A DNA stretch of 5,582 nucleotides from Candidatus Nanopelagicaceae bacterium. Its GTDB lineage: Bacteria > Actinomycetota > Actinomycetes > Nanopelagicales > Nanopelagicaceae. Each line of letters starts with the position of its first letter. Position 1 is the first letter of the stretch. The position numbers were made by a program, and so were the translations under genes. Shown here one piece after another: positions 1 to 5,528 of this stretch. The stretch lies in NCBI GenBank assembly GCA_947488635.1, contig CANLAY010000071.1, forward strand, positions 1 to 5,582. The letters run 5' to 3'. Under the pieces are notes generated by a model, which saw only the letters and a list, made by a program, of their open reading frames with translations, was not told the DNA's origin and did no database searches.

Positions 1-244
1 TAAAGTCAGGCAAAATCGCAATAGTAAGCAGGTCGGCAGGCACTCCAGCTGCAACCACCATGATTCCGGCATAGCCAATAATTGAGCCGTCTTTGAGTGC
101 CAAAATAAATTGACGAGTACCGCCGAGGCCAGCAATCTCTTCTTTGAATTGTGCTTGTGACCATGGGTAATCTGGAAACAAGCTTCGCTCTAGTGAAGTA
201 AGCACTGGCACATCGAGCACTGTGGGTTGGCGATAAGTAATCAT
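1..244 (-). CDS. rimI: Ribosomal-protein-alanine N-acetyltransferase RimI, 5' part only (cut by left edge)
   Basis: GNAT-family acetyltransferase that transfers acetyl from acetyl-CoA to the N-terminal alanine of ribosomal protein S18. Only the first 81 codons are present. The protein opens MITYRQPTVLDVPVL and contains SLFPDYPWSQAQFKEEI, which matches the RimI pattern of an N-terminal helix with an acidic residue, then F, then PWS followed by an amphipathic helix. The central strands FILALKDGSIIGYAG and LLTIAILPDF are the GNAT beta sheet. The window ends just before the expected acetyl-CoA pyrophosphate loop (R/QxxGxG/A), so catalytic competence cannot be judged. The ATG overlaps the tsaB stop codon (ATGA), which implies translational coupling, and a weak Shine-Dalgarno-like GGCGGA lies 6 nt upstream (251-256). 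Context (tsaE-tsaB-rimI, usually followed by tsaD in actinobacteria) supports the call. A long open frame starting at 350 on the same strand is a shadow in another frame. Confidence 0.88.
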   Translation of the reverse strand, partial: MITYRQPTVLDVPVLTSLERSLFPDYPWSQAQFKEEIAGLGGTRQFILALKDGSIIGYAGIMVVAAGVPADLLTIAILPDF

Positions 245-780
245 TTGCGATCCGCCGTAGCAACTGCATCTGGGCGACGCAAATAAATTGGTTCGCTAAC
301 TTCATCGGTAAGTGAAGTGAAAAATTGCGGATCTGGAAATAACGAATCAATTACTTTGATTCCGCGAGCTGCAACCACGGCTGGTAAGTCCACAGCTGGG
401 CCTTCAACGCGAACACCGTTGGTATATCTGGCCCAATAAACTTCTTTGCGCCGCGCATCGATGGAAACAATGAAATCTTGCTCGTTTACCTGGGCTGCTA
501 TTGCATCGAGTGAACAGAACCCGCGCACCGGAATATTTCGCGCCCAAGCAAAAGTTTGTGCAAATGTAATTCCAACTCGCAATCCGGTATATGGCCCAGG
601 CCCCATGCCAACTAAGACTTCGGTGATTTCACGGCTCTTTATTGCAGAATGTACTAATTCTGGCAACGCTGGCCCGTGTGACATGGCGCCATCACGAGAA
701 TCATTAAAAACTACTTTACCGTTTTCAATTACAACAACTGATGTTCGTGAAGCAGCTGTATCAATTGCTAAAATGCTCAT
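241..780 (-). CDS. tsaB: tRNA threonylcarbamoyladenosine biosynthesis protein TsaB
   Basis: TsaB is the ASKHA-fold partner of TsaD. With TsaE it supports transfer of the threonylcarbamoyl group to A37 of ANN-decoding tRNAs in the cytoplasm. The 179-residue product begins MSILAIDTAASRTSV (phosphate-1-like loop with Asp7). It carries SHGPALPELV at 34-43, the family signature GMGPGPYTGLRVG at 58-70, IDARRKEVYWARY at 107-119 and a C-terminal PIYLRRPDA. An upstream in-frame start at 798 would add six residues, but those bases lie inside tsaE. The ATG at 780 overlaps the tsaE TGA in an ATGA junction and gives the conserved N-terminus, so I chose it. There is no clear Shine-Dalgarno, consistent with coupling to tsaE. 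At 179 residues it is shorter than the roughly 230 of E. coli TsaB, with the deficit in the C-terminal half. The N-terminal half that mediates TsaD contact is intact. Confidence 0.93.
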   Translation of the reverse strand: MSILAIDTAASRTSVVVIENGKVVFNDSRDGAMSHGPALPELVHSAIKSREITEVLVGMGPGPYTGLRVGITFAQTFAWARNIPVRGFCSLDAIAAQVNEQDFIVSIDARRKEVYWARYTNGVRVEGPAVDLPAVVAARGIKVIDSLFPDPQFFTSLTDEVSEPIYLRRPDAVATADRK

Positions 781-1217
781 AAGGTAAACCCGGCCCAACG
801 TGCACCAAGGCCAACAGCGCTGACCTGTCGAACTTCTTGACTTCGATCAATATTAATTTCTAGGCGATCTTCCGAAAGTCGGGCTGCTTCAGCACCACCC
901 CATTCAACAATTGTTACCGATTGCGGTAACGCTGAATCCAAATCGAGATCATCTAGATAAAGGTTGGCTTGGCCATCAATTAATAATCGATAAGCATCGA
1001 CATGAATTAGCGGCAATGCACCCTGATGCACCCGTGAGATAACAAAGGTTGGTGAAGTTATTCCGTCAATTCCTAAAGCGCTACCAATGCCTTGAGTTAA
1101 CAGGGTTTTACCAGCGCCAAGTGGGCCATTTAAAAGGATTAGATCGCCAGCTTTGAGTGAGGCCCCAATCTTTGCCCCTAAGGCAAACATCTCATCGGGA
1201 GTTGCAATTGCGATCAC
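777..1217 (-). CDS. tsaE: tRNA threonylcarbamoyladenosine biosynthesis ATPase TsaE
   Basis: P-loop ATPase of the t6A37 tRNA modification complex. It binds TsaB-TsaD and its ATP hydrolysis resets the complex between cycles. The 146-residue protein has the usual family length. Visible motifs are GDLILL followed by the Walker A loop GPLGAGKT at 31-38 (Lys37, Thr38), TSPTF at 54-58, HVDAYRL at 72-78 and VEWGG at 104-108, all in the expected order. The start is GTG at 1217. An in-frame stop codon lies immediately upstream (1218-1220), so no longer form exists, and the next Met is at residue 10, which would remove part of the family's N-terminal helix. No Shine-Dalgarno precedes the GTG; a -10-like box six bases before it suggests leaderless translation. 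The gene ends in a 4-nt overlap with tsaB and probably heads a tsaE-tsaB-rimI operon. Confidence 0.95.
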   Translation of the reverse strand: MIAIATPDEMFALGAKIGASLKAGDLILLNGPLGAGKTLLTQGIGSALGIDGITSPTFVISRVHQGALPLIHVDAYRLLIDGQANLYLDDLDLDSALPQSVTIVEWGGAEAARLSEDRLEINIDRSQEVRQVSAVGLGARWAGFTL

Positions 1218-1229
1218 TTAGAAAGTTTA
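1218..1229 (-). promoter_or_regulatory. Putative -10 element for a leaderless tsaE transcript
   Basis: On the minus strand the sequence reads TAAACT (1229-1224), then six bases (TTCTAA), then the GTG start of tsaE. TAAACT fits the actinobacterial -10 pattern TANNNT, and a six-base gap would put the first transcribed base on the G of GTG. This is a common leaderless arrangement in actinobacteria. No convincing -35 is seen, because the region 17 bases further up lies in the terminator stem. The absence of a Shine-Dalgarno supports the idea. A 6-bp match with no -35 remains weak evidence. Confidence 0.45.
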
Positions 1230-1235
1230 CCGAGT

Positions 1236-1279
1236 AAAAAGAAAGAAGGGCCCGAGTTACCCCGGACCCTTCTTTCTTT
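1236..1279 (-). terminator. Intrinsic terminator after the hydrolase gene (potentially bidirectional)
   Basis: The arms 1238-1254 and 1263-1279 form a 17-bp stem with one C/A mismatch at the fourth pair from the loop, and an 8-base loop (1255-1262). The core is GC-rich (GGG/CCC and CCG/CGG), while the outer part is a run of A/G on one side and T/C on the other. In the minus-strand transcript the hairpin is followed directly by a run of U (1240-1236). It lies 28 bases beyond the hydrolase stop and 19 bases before tsaE, separating the two transcription units. The A-rich and U-rich outer arms would allow termination in both directions, although no plus-strand gene is seen here. Confidence 0.88.
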
Positions 1280-1306
1280 ACTTCTGATTTAAGTTAGATT
1301 GCTTAA

Positions 1307-2950
1307 TTACCAGTTGTACTTCAAATCAGCTGGACGATAATCCAAATCTGAGTTCAAGTACGGTGCAGTTTTGATGTACTGCTGTAGGAACACGGGAGTT
1401 CCGACTTTTCCAGTTTTAGCAGCGTGAGCCAAGATCTTCACCCAAGCCATCATCTGCTTCTTGGTAAAGCTTTGGTGTCCAACACCTGAAGGAGATGCAG
1501 GGGCTGTAAAGTCTGGCAAGCCAGCGGCTGTGTACTTGGTGTAGGTCTCAGGAGTCATTGCGTAAAGCGAAACCACATTCCAAACTGGCTTTAGTTTGGT
1601 AGCTGCAGCACGTTCTGCCGAAGTAGCCGCAGAATCACGCGCAGCTTCATACGTTGCCAACTTGGCATCATATATTGCACGAGCTCTATCTACATAGAGA
1701 GCGCTGTTACCAGAGAAAACCAGACGATCTGCTTCATTTGCAAGCAGTACTACCGGCTTAGTGCTTGTGAATTTACTCTGATCGAGCGCCTTGAACTTAG
1801 CAACAGCTGCAGCATCACCAGTTACGCGTGGCGCCATTGATAAAACGCCAAGCATTGCATCGATTGCGCCATCACCTGATAGACCCAAGTTATAGCGACC
1901 AGAATCGGCTGGATCTAACAAACTAAACCAGTTGGTCTTGGTGTTGTCATAGAAGCCCGGGCCGGTAATTTCAGAGACCGCTTGACCAGCGAAAGTTCCG
2001 GTTGCAAGTGCTTCACCAGAGTTCTCAAGAATTGCCACAGTGGCGTTAATGCTTTGTTCTGCAATAACCACACTAGTTGTGATGCCATCCATATGCGCGC
2101 TCTTTGTTGGCAAACCAATCAAAAGACCAGCTAGCAATAGAGCCGAGCGTTGTGGAATACCAGAACCCTTTAGGGCTGCCGGATATTCAAGTCCTGGTGC
2201 ACCAAGGTTTCCACCCCATGCAGTTAGGAGCGCAACAACTTTGCCAAATTCAGCAGCAGCTGCATAGTGACCCGCTAAACCTTTAACGCCAAATGCAGCG
2301 CAACCCTTAATGGTCGGGTCAGCAAAAACGCTCAAGATGTAGAAGTAATCGCAAAGTGACTGAAGGGATTGACTTGGGGATGGAGTTAAGTCAGCCATGT
2401 GTCCAACAGCATCAGCATAAGTTGGATACTTTTCGATAAATGGGGTCAGAATCGAACCAGCTAAAGAAGATCCGTAAACTACGCCCTTCTCTACGGTGTA
2501 TTTAGCTTTTACGGTATCGATTAGTTCCTTTAGCATTTCAACGCCATCAACTGTATTCCAGCCACGTATGCCACCGGGTGAGACACGATCAAATGTTGCT
2601 AAACCATAACCGGCGCGCAACATTTCGGTATCAATATTTAGTCCAGTGCTTGCGCTCGTAGGAGTTAATTCTTCAACGCCCTTAGGAACTGTGATCACAC
2701 CTGGAAGTGGGTAAGTAAAACGAATTCCGTGATTCCAATAGAAGAAAGTTCCGTTGTACTTTGCTGGAACTTTAATCAGATAACCAGCGCCATTACTTAA
2801 TGTGCCTTTACAAGTTTCAATGCCATCAGAGGCAGTTGAACAAGTTGGAGCGGCAGCGTAGGCACTAGGTGCGATTGCAACAGCAGCTGTTGATAGAAGT
2901 GCTGCTGCACCAATTGCGGCAATTAACTTGCGCATAGAAATAGTTTTCAT
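1307..2950 (-). CDS. Secreted alpha/beta-hydrolase-fold protein, substrate unknown
   Basis: The 547-residue protein starts with a Sec signal peptide: MKTISMRKL, a hydrophobic stretch to about residue 28, and an SPase I site near AYA/AAP (after residue 32). The mature part shows an alpha/beta-hydrolase layout. NHG at 73-75 is a possible oxyanion loop. GYGLATFDR at 114-122 follows. The nucleophile elbow is YGSSLAG at 159-165, with Ser162 as likely nucleophile. VVLLANEAD at 400-408 gives Asp408 as likely acid, and GVGHQSF at 489-495 gives His492. About 240 residues between Ser and Asp form a large cap or insertion. Four cysteines (37, 47, 200, 217) could form two extracytoplasmic disulfides. The ATG at 2950 is preceded by AGGT six to seven bases upstream, and the stop of the binding-protein gene is only 9 nt away, so the two are probably co-transcribed. 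A strong terminator follows. Esterase, amidase or peptidase activity are all possible; the exact family is not recognised. Confidence 0.82.
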   Translation of the reverse strand: MKTISMRKLIAAIGAAALLSTAAVAIAPSAYAAAPTCSTASDGIETCKGTLSNGAGYLIKVPAKYNGTFFYWNHGIRFTYPLPGVITVPKGVEELTPTSASTGLNIDTEMLRAGYGLATFDRVSPGGIRGWNTVDGVEMLKELIDTVKAKYTVEKGVVYGSSLAGSILTPFIEKYPTYADAVGHMADLTPSPSQSLQSLCDYFYILSVFADPTIKGCAAFGVKGLAGHYAAAAEFGKVVALLTAWGGNLGAPGLEYPAALKGSGIPQRSALLLAGLLIGLPTKSAHMDGITTSVVIAEQSINATVAILENSGEALATGTFAGQAVSEITGPGFYDNTKTNWFSLLDPADSGRYNLGLSGDGAIDAMLGVLSMAPRVTGDAAAVAKFKALDQSKFTSTKPVVLLANEADRLVFSGNSALYVDRARAIYDAKLATYEAARDSAATSAERAAATKLKPVWNVVSLYAMTPETYTKYTAAGLPDFTAPASPSGVGHQSFTKKQMMAWVKILAHAAKTGKVGTPVFLQQYIKTAPYLNSDLDYRPADLKYNW

Positions 2951-2959
2951 TTTTACCTA

Positions 2960-4366
2960 CTAATTCTTTGGTAGAGCATCGGCAGCAATTGCTGGACGCT
3001 TGTAGTTGGAGACTGTTACTGGACCATTTCCAGAATCAGTTGAGTAGACAACGCGAGTTCCGCTTATTGGTTGTAGAACTGTTGCTGCGTCGTATGCGCC
3101 AATCCAGAAACCACTAAATGCTTCGTGAGTGGTTGTTGAATATTGCAAAGGTGTGAATGCAGCGCTTTCGACCTTGCTGCCATTGGTATTTAGATAATCA
3201 ATGAAGCAGACGCGAGTCAAAGTTGCCTTCTTGGCATTTGCTTGGCAAGTCTTGTTGTTCTTAGCTGAAAATGTTGACTTAGCATTCAGCGTTCCCATAA
3301 GAGCACCGGTTGCCATGTAGCCAATATTCATACCTTGCATCACGTTGTTATCAAAACGCTTATCAGCACCCTTATTGAAGTCATCATTGATCTTCTTAAA
3401 GGCAGCGACATATTCATCGCTGGTGTCTCCAGGAGCTGGAGCATGTGAAGCGGTGATTAGGCCAGTGAGCAGAGCAGCACTTGAGGCAGCCGGAACGCCT
3501 CTTGAACCAGCAATAGTTTGGAAGGTTGTTGCATCTGCACCTACGCTAATTACTGCCCACTTCTCTGGCTTGTAACCAATTGCACTTGCAGTTAGCAACG
3601 CAACAGCGGTAGCAGATGACACAGCAGCGATGATTACAATTTCAACACCGTTTGCCTTTAATTGAGTCATCTGGCTGGCCAGACCAGGAGAACCTTGAGT
3701 ACCGGCGATAAAGTCAGCTGAAGTCTTCTTAGCTTCAAAAGTTAAGCCAGCTTTAGCAAATCCCTCTAGTGAGTTTCGACCGAAGTCATCAGATTGATAT
3801 AGAACACCAATCTTCTTATCAGGGTACTTCTCTTTTAGATACTTACCCAGGATCTTAGCTTCAGTCACATATGTACCGAGTGCTGCGAAAGATGTTGGGT
3901 AAACAGAAGGCTTGTAGAAATCTGAGAAGCCAGAGTTAACAAATACATCAGGAATCTTGCGACGGTTGATGTCCTTGATTACTGCGATGTGTGTCTGGGT
4001 TCCAATGCTGCCGATGAAAGCAAAAACTTTTTCCTTATTAATCAGGGAAGAAGCAGTAGAAATAGTTAAGCCTGCCTTATAGGTATCATCTTTAACTTCG
4101 AGGCGAATTTTCTTTCCGCCAATGCCACCCTTTGAATTTACATAATCAAAGTAAGCGCGCATTGCGTCATCAACTTTGTTATATCCAGGACTAGCTGAGC
4201 CTGTTTCAGGAAGCTGCATACCAAGAACAATTTCGGTAGCGCTTACGCCTGGGTCGGCTGCATTTGCCGGAATTTCGGCAAGCGTCATTGATCCCGCGAT
4301 AAGCACGGCGGTTAGGCCGATTAGCTTCTTGCGAGATAGAGATGCACGTATATTCACTGCGTTCAC
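2960..4366 (-). CDS. LivJ/LivK-like ABC transporter substrate-binding protein, secreted, no lipobox
   Basis: Extracytoplasmic type I periplasmic-binding-fold receptor (Peripla_BP_6 type) that would deliver branched-chain or other small amino or amide ligands to LivHM. The 468 residues begin with a basic n-region (SRKK), a hydrophobic core LIGLTAVLIAG and an SPase I site at PANA/AD (after residue 36). The mature protein shows the hallmarks TEIVLGMQLPETG (44-56), YVNSKGGIGGKKIRL (75-89), KDDTYKAG (92-99), a VFAFIGSIGTQT ligand-loop region (114-125) and GVLYQSDDFGRN (187-198). It is longer than the about 370 residues of E. coli LivK. Cys374 and Cys387 may pair. No cysteine occurs in the signal region, so it is not a lipoprotein. 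The start is GTG at 4366, or GTG at 4357, which has the better-placed AGAAAGAG eight bases upstream and would give 465 residues. It is downstream of livM with its own likely promoter. The ligand is not predictable. Confidence 0.92.
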   Translation of the reverse strand: MNAVNIRASLSRKKLIGLTAVLIAGSMTLAEIPANAADPGVSATEIVLGMQLPETGSASPGYNKVDDAMRAYFDYVNSKGGIGGKKIRLEVKDDTYKAGLTISTASSLINKEKVFAFIGSIGTQTHIAVIKDINRRKIPDVFVNSGFSDFYKPSVYPTSFAALGTYVTEAKILGKYLKEKYPDKKIGVLYQSDDFGRNSLEGFAKAGLTFEAKKTSADFIAGTQGSPGLASQMTQLKANGVEIVIIAAVSSATAVALLTASAIGYKPEKWAVISVGADATTFQTIAGSRGVPAASSAALLTGLITASHAPAPGDTSDEYVAAFKKINDDFNKGADKRFDNNVMQGMNIGYMATGALMGTLNAKSTFSAKNNKTCQANAKKATLTRVCFIDYLNTNGSKVESAAFTPLQYSTTTHEAFSGFWIGAYDAATVLQPISGTRVVYSTDSGNGPVTVSNYKRPAIAADALPKN

Positions 4367-4373
4367 TCTTTCT
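4366..4373 (-). promoter_or_regulatory. Shine-Dalgarno-like AGAAAGAG for the binding-protein gene
   Basis: Purine-rich AGAAAGAG on the minus strand ends at 4366, eight bases before the GTG at 4357. It abuts and overlaps the upstream GTG at 4366, leaving that codon no usable spacing. This favours 4357 as the true start, with a product three residues shorter. The signal peptide is intact either way. Confidence 0.45.
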
Positions 4374-4395
4374 ACTTAGATTTACCGCGAAGTAG
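4372..4395 (-). other. Small hairpin in the leader of the binding-protein transcript
   Basis: CTACTT (4395-4390 on the minus strand) can pair with AAGTAG (4377-4372), a 6-bp stem with a 12-base loop. The downstream arm overlaps the start of the purine-rich ribosome-binding region, so it might modulate translation. Six pairs with a loop this large could easily be chance. Confidence 0.25.
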
Positions 4396-4447
4396 CAAGT
4401 GCGCTTCTTGGGCGGAAACTGGACCAAAGGTGATCCAGAACACGCTC

Positions 4448-4476
4448 AAAGTAGCAGACGGTTAACAAAAAGTGAA
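4448..4476 (-). promoter_or_regulatory. Predicted promoter of the binding-protein/hydrolase transcript
   Basis: On the minus strand a -35-like TTCACT (4476-4471, four of six to TTGACA) is separated by exactly 17 bases from a -10-like TACTTT (4453-4448, fits TANNNT). Transcription would start near 4441 and give a leader of about 75-85 nt before the GTG starts. The -35 lies inside the second unit of the 11-bp direct repeat, an arrangement typical of response-regulator-activated promoters. The rest of the 172-bp gap between livM and the binding-protein gene (4367-4538) holds no gene, and I see no convincing terminator after livM, so read-through from livHM is also possible. Confidence 0.5.
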
Positions 4477-4488
4477 CGAAAAGCGAAC
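4456..4488 (-). repeat. Three tandem 11-bp direct repeats resembling a PHO box (OmpR-family operator)
   Basis: Read on the minus strand, units begin at 4488, 4477 and 4466, exactly 11 bases apart: GTTCGCT, GTTCACT and GTTAACC, each followed by four less conserved, mostly T bases. Against the published Streptomyces PHO-box unit GTTCACC plus 4 nt, the units match at 5, 6 and 6 of 7 positions. PhoP/RegX3-type regulators bind such 11-bp direct repeats, one helical turn apart. GlnR and MtrA, also OmpR-family with 11-bp spacing (GTnAC-n6-GAAAC and GTAAC-n6-GTAAC types), are alternatives; GlnR would make sense for an amino acid transporter. Placement over the -35 suggests activation. The repeat is directly visible; the regulator identity is inference. 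Confidence 0.6.
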
Positions 4489-4538
4489 GAAATGGCTCGT
4501 CTAATGGGAAATCGTTATTCGGGCGTTACTTGAGCAAT

Positions 4539-5528
4539 CTACTTGCGGCGCGGCTTATGGTGGTGGAGCGCCCCAGCAACACCAGCTGGATTTAAGACCA
4601 CGGTCAGAATCAGCAGGATGCTGGCGACCATGGCAGGTAGGTAGTTACCGATTTGAGGGGCCAACTCCCAAGAGCCACTTATCGCTTCGATTAAATCCGG
4701 CAGGAAGACAACCAACACCGCTCCGATGAAAGCACCCCCGATACTGCGTAACCCACCCAGCACAGCGCCAGTTAATAGCGCAAGTGAAAGTGAGATCGGA
4801 TAAACGCTGGGTCCGACAATTCCCCGCAAGCCATACATAGCACCAGCTAAACCAGCGAAACCTGAAGCAACTACAAAAGTAAATATCTTTATTCGCTGCA
4901 CATTAACGCCGGTAAGGGACGCGGCAATTTCATGATCACGCACTGCGCGCCAACTACGGCCCGTACGCGATTTGAATAAATTTAGCGCTAAGTAAAGTGC
5001 GATCGAAGCAAAAGGCAGGGTTGCAAATAATTGCCATTGCTCATAACCGATCTCACCTATCGCACTCGATAACCATTCTGGTGGATTTCCAAAATCCACA
5101 CTAAGCCCGACATCGCCTCCGAAGACCGACTCAAATCGATTTGCTAGAGATGGAATTGCTAGTGCGATCACCAAAGTGGTACCAGCTAAATATGGCCCAG
5201 ATAAACGTGCAGCAGTAATTCCTAAAATCCAGCCCGCAACTAATGAAGCAAGGACTGCGATAATTATTGATTGCCAGTAATTCAAACCTAAATTCAATAA
5301 AACTAAGGCGCAGGTATATCCGCCAACTGCCATTAGCGCGCCTTGGCCAAGTGAAATTTGACCAGATAGTCCGGTCAAGAAAGTGATTGATAAAATTCCA
5401 ACAAAATACATCAACACCACAGAAAGTTGACCTTGGTTGTAAGGATCAAGAATTTTTCCTAGGTAGAAAATTATCCCGAAGAAAATAACTGATTTAAGCG
5501 CATTGCCAGTTTGGATGTGCTTAAACAC
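4539..5528 (-). CDS. livM: Branched-chain amino acid ABC transporter permease LivM
   Basis: Integral membrane subunit that with LivH forms the translocation pore of a Liv/HAAT-type importer. From GTG 5528 the product has 329 residues with about eight to ten hydrophobic segments. Family signatures are GLSGQISLGQGALMAVGGY (53-71), the cytoplasmic ATPase-coupling loop GRSWRAVRDHEIAASLTGV (190-208) followed by FVVASGFAGLAGAMYG (218-233), and GAVLGGLRSIGGAFIGA (254-270). The tail is short and basic (HHHKPRRK). An in-frame TTG at 5549 would extend it by seven residues, but GTG 5528 is preceded by AAAGAGGTG with good spacing and gives a normal N-terminus, so I use it. The gene overlaps the livH stop by 8 nt, implying translational coupling. 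ATPase subunits LivG and LivF are not in this window. Confidence 0.94.
   Translation of the reverse strand: MFKHIQTGNALKSVIFFGIIFYLGKILDPYNQGQLSVVLMYFVGILSITFLTGLSGQISLGQGALMAVGGYTCALVLLNLGLNYWQSIIIAVLASLVAGWILGITAARLSGPYLAGTTLVIALAIPSLANRFESVFGGDVGLSVDFGNPPEWLSSAIGEIGYEQWQLFATLPFASIALYLALNLFKSRTGRSWRAVRDHEIAASLTGVNVQRIKIFTFVVASGFAGLAGAMYGLRGIVGPSVYPISLSLALLTGAVLGGLRSIGGAFIGAVLVVFLPDLIEAISGSWELAPQIGNYLPAMVASILLILTVVLNPAGVAGALHHHKPRRK

Noticed and set aside
6..350. A 114-codon open frame on the minus strand at the left edge
   Set aside because: It lies in another frame across the tsaB end and the rimI start. Its composition is unlike a protein here, and the rimI frame (start 244) gives recognisable GNAT sequence.
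446..787. A 113-codon plus-strand open frame
   Set aside because: It is antisense to tsaB, has no ribosome-binding site or recognisable motif, and the minus-strand frame carries the TsaB signatures.
1915..2286. Short open frames on both strands (1915-2118 minus, 2040-2267 and 2104-2286 plus)
   Set aside because: All fall inside the hydrolase gene in other frames, with low-complexity or implausible translations.
3345..3575. Plus-strand open frame inside the binding-protein gene
   Set aside because: It is an antisense shadow of a strongly supported gene with no independent signals.
4176..4427. Open frames over the binding-protein 5' end (4176-4379 plus, 4206-4427 minus)
   Set aside because: They are shadows of the signal-peptide region. 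The minus one would start inside the leader with no ribosome-binding site and gives a basic, non-protein-like sequence.
4420..4437. Imperfect hairpin TGGACC/GGTGATCCA in the leader
   Set aside because: It has only six pairs interrupted by a three-base bulge and a three-base loop, with no U-tract, so it is too weak to call a terminator or riboswitch.
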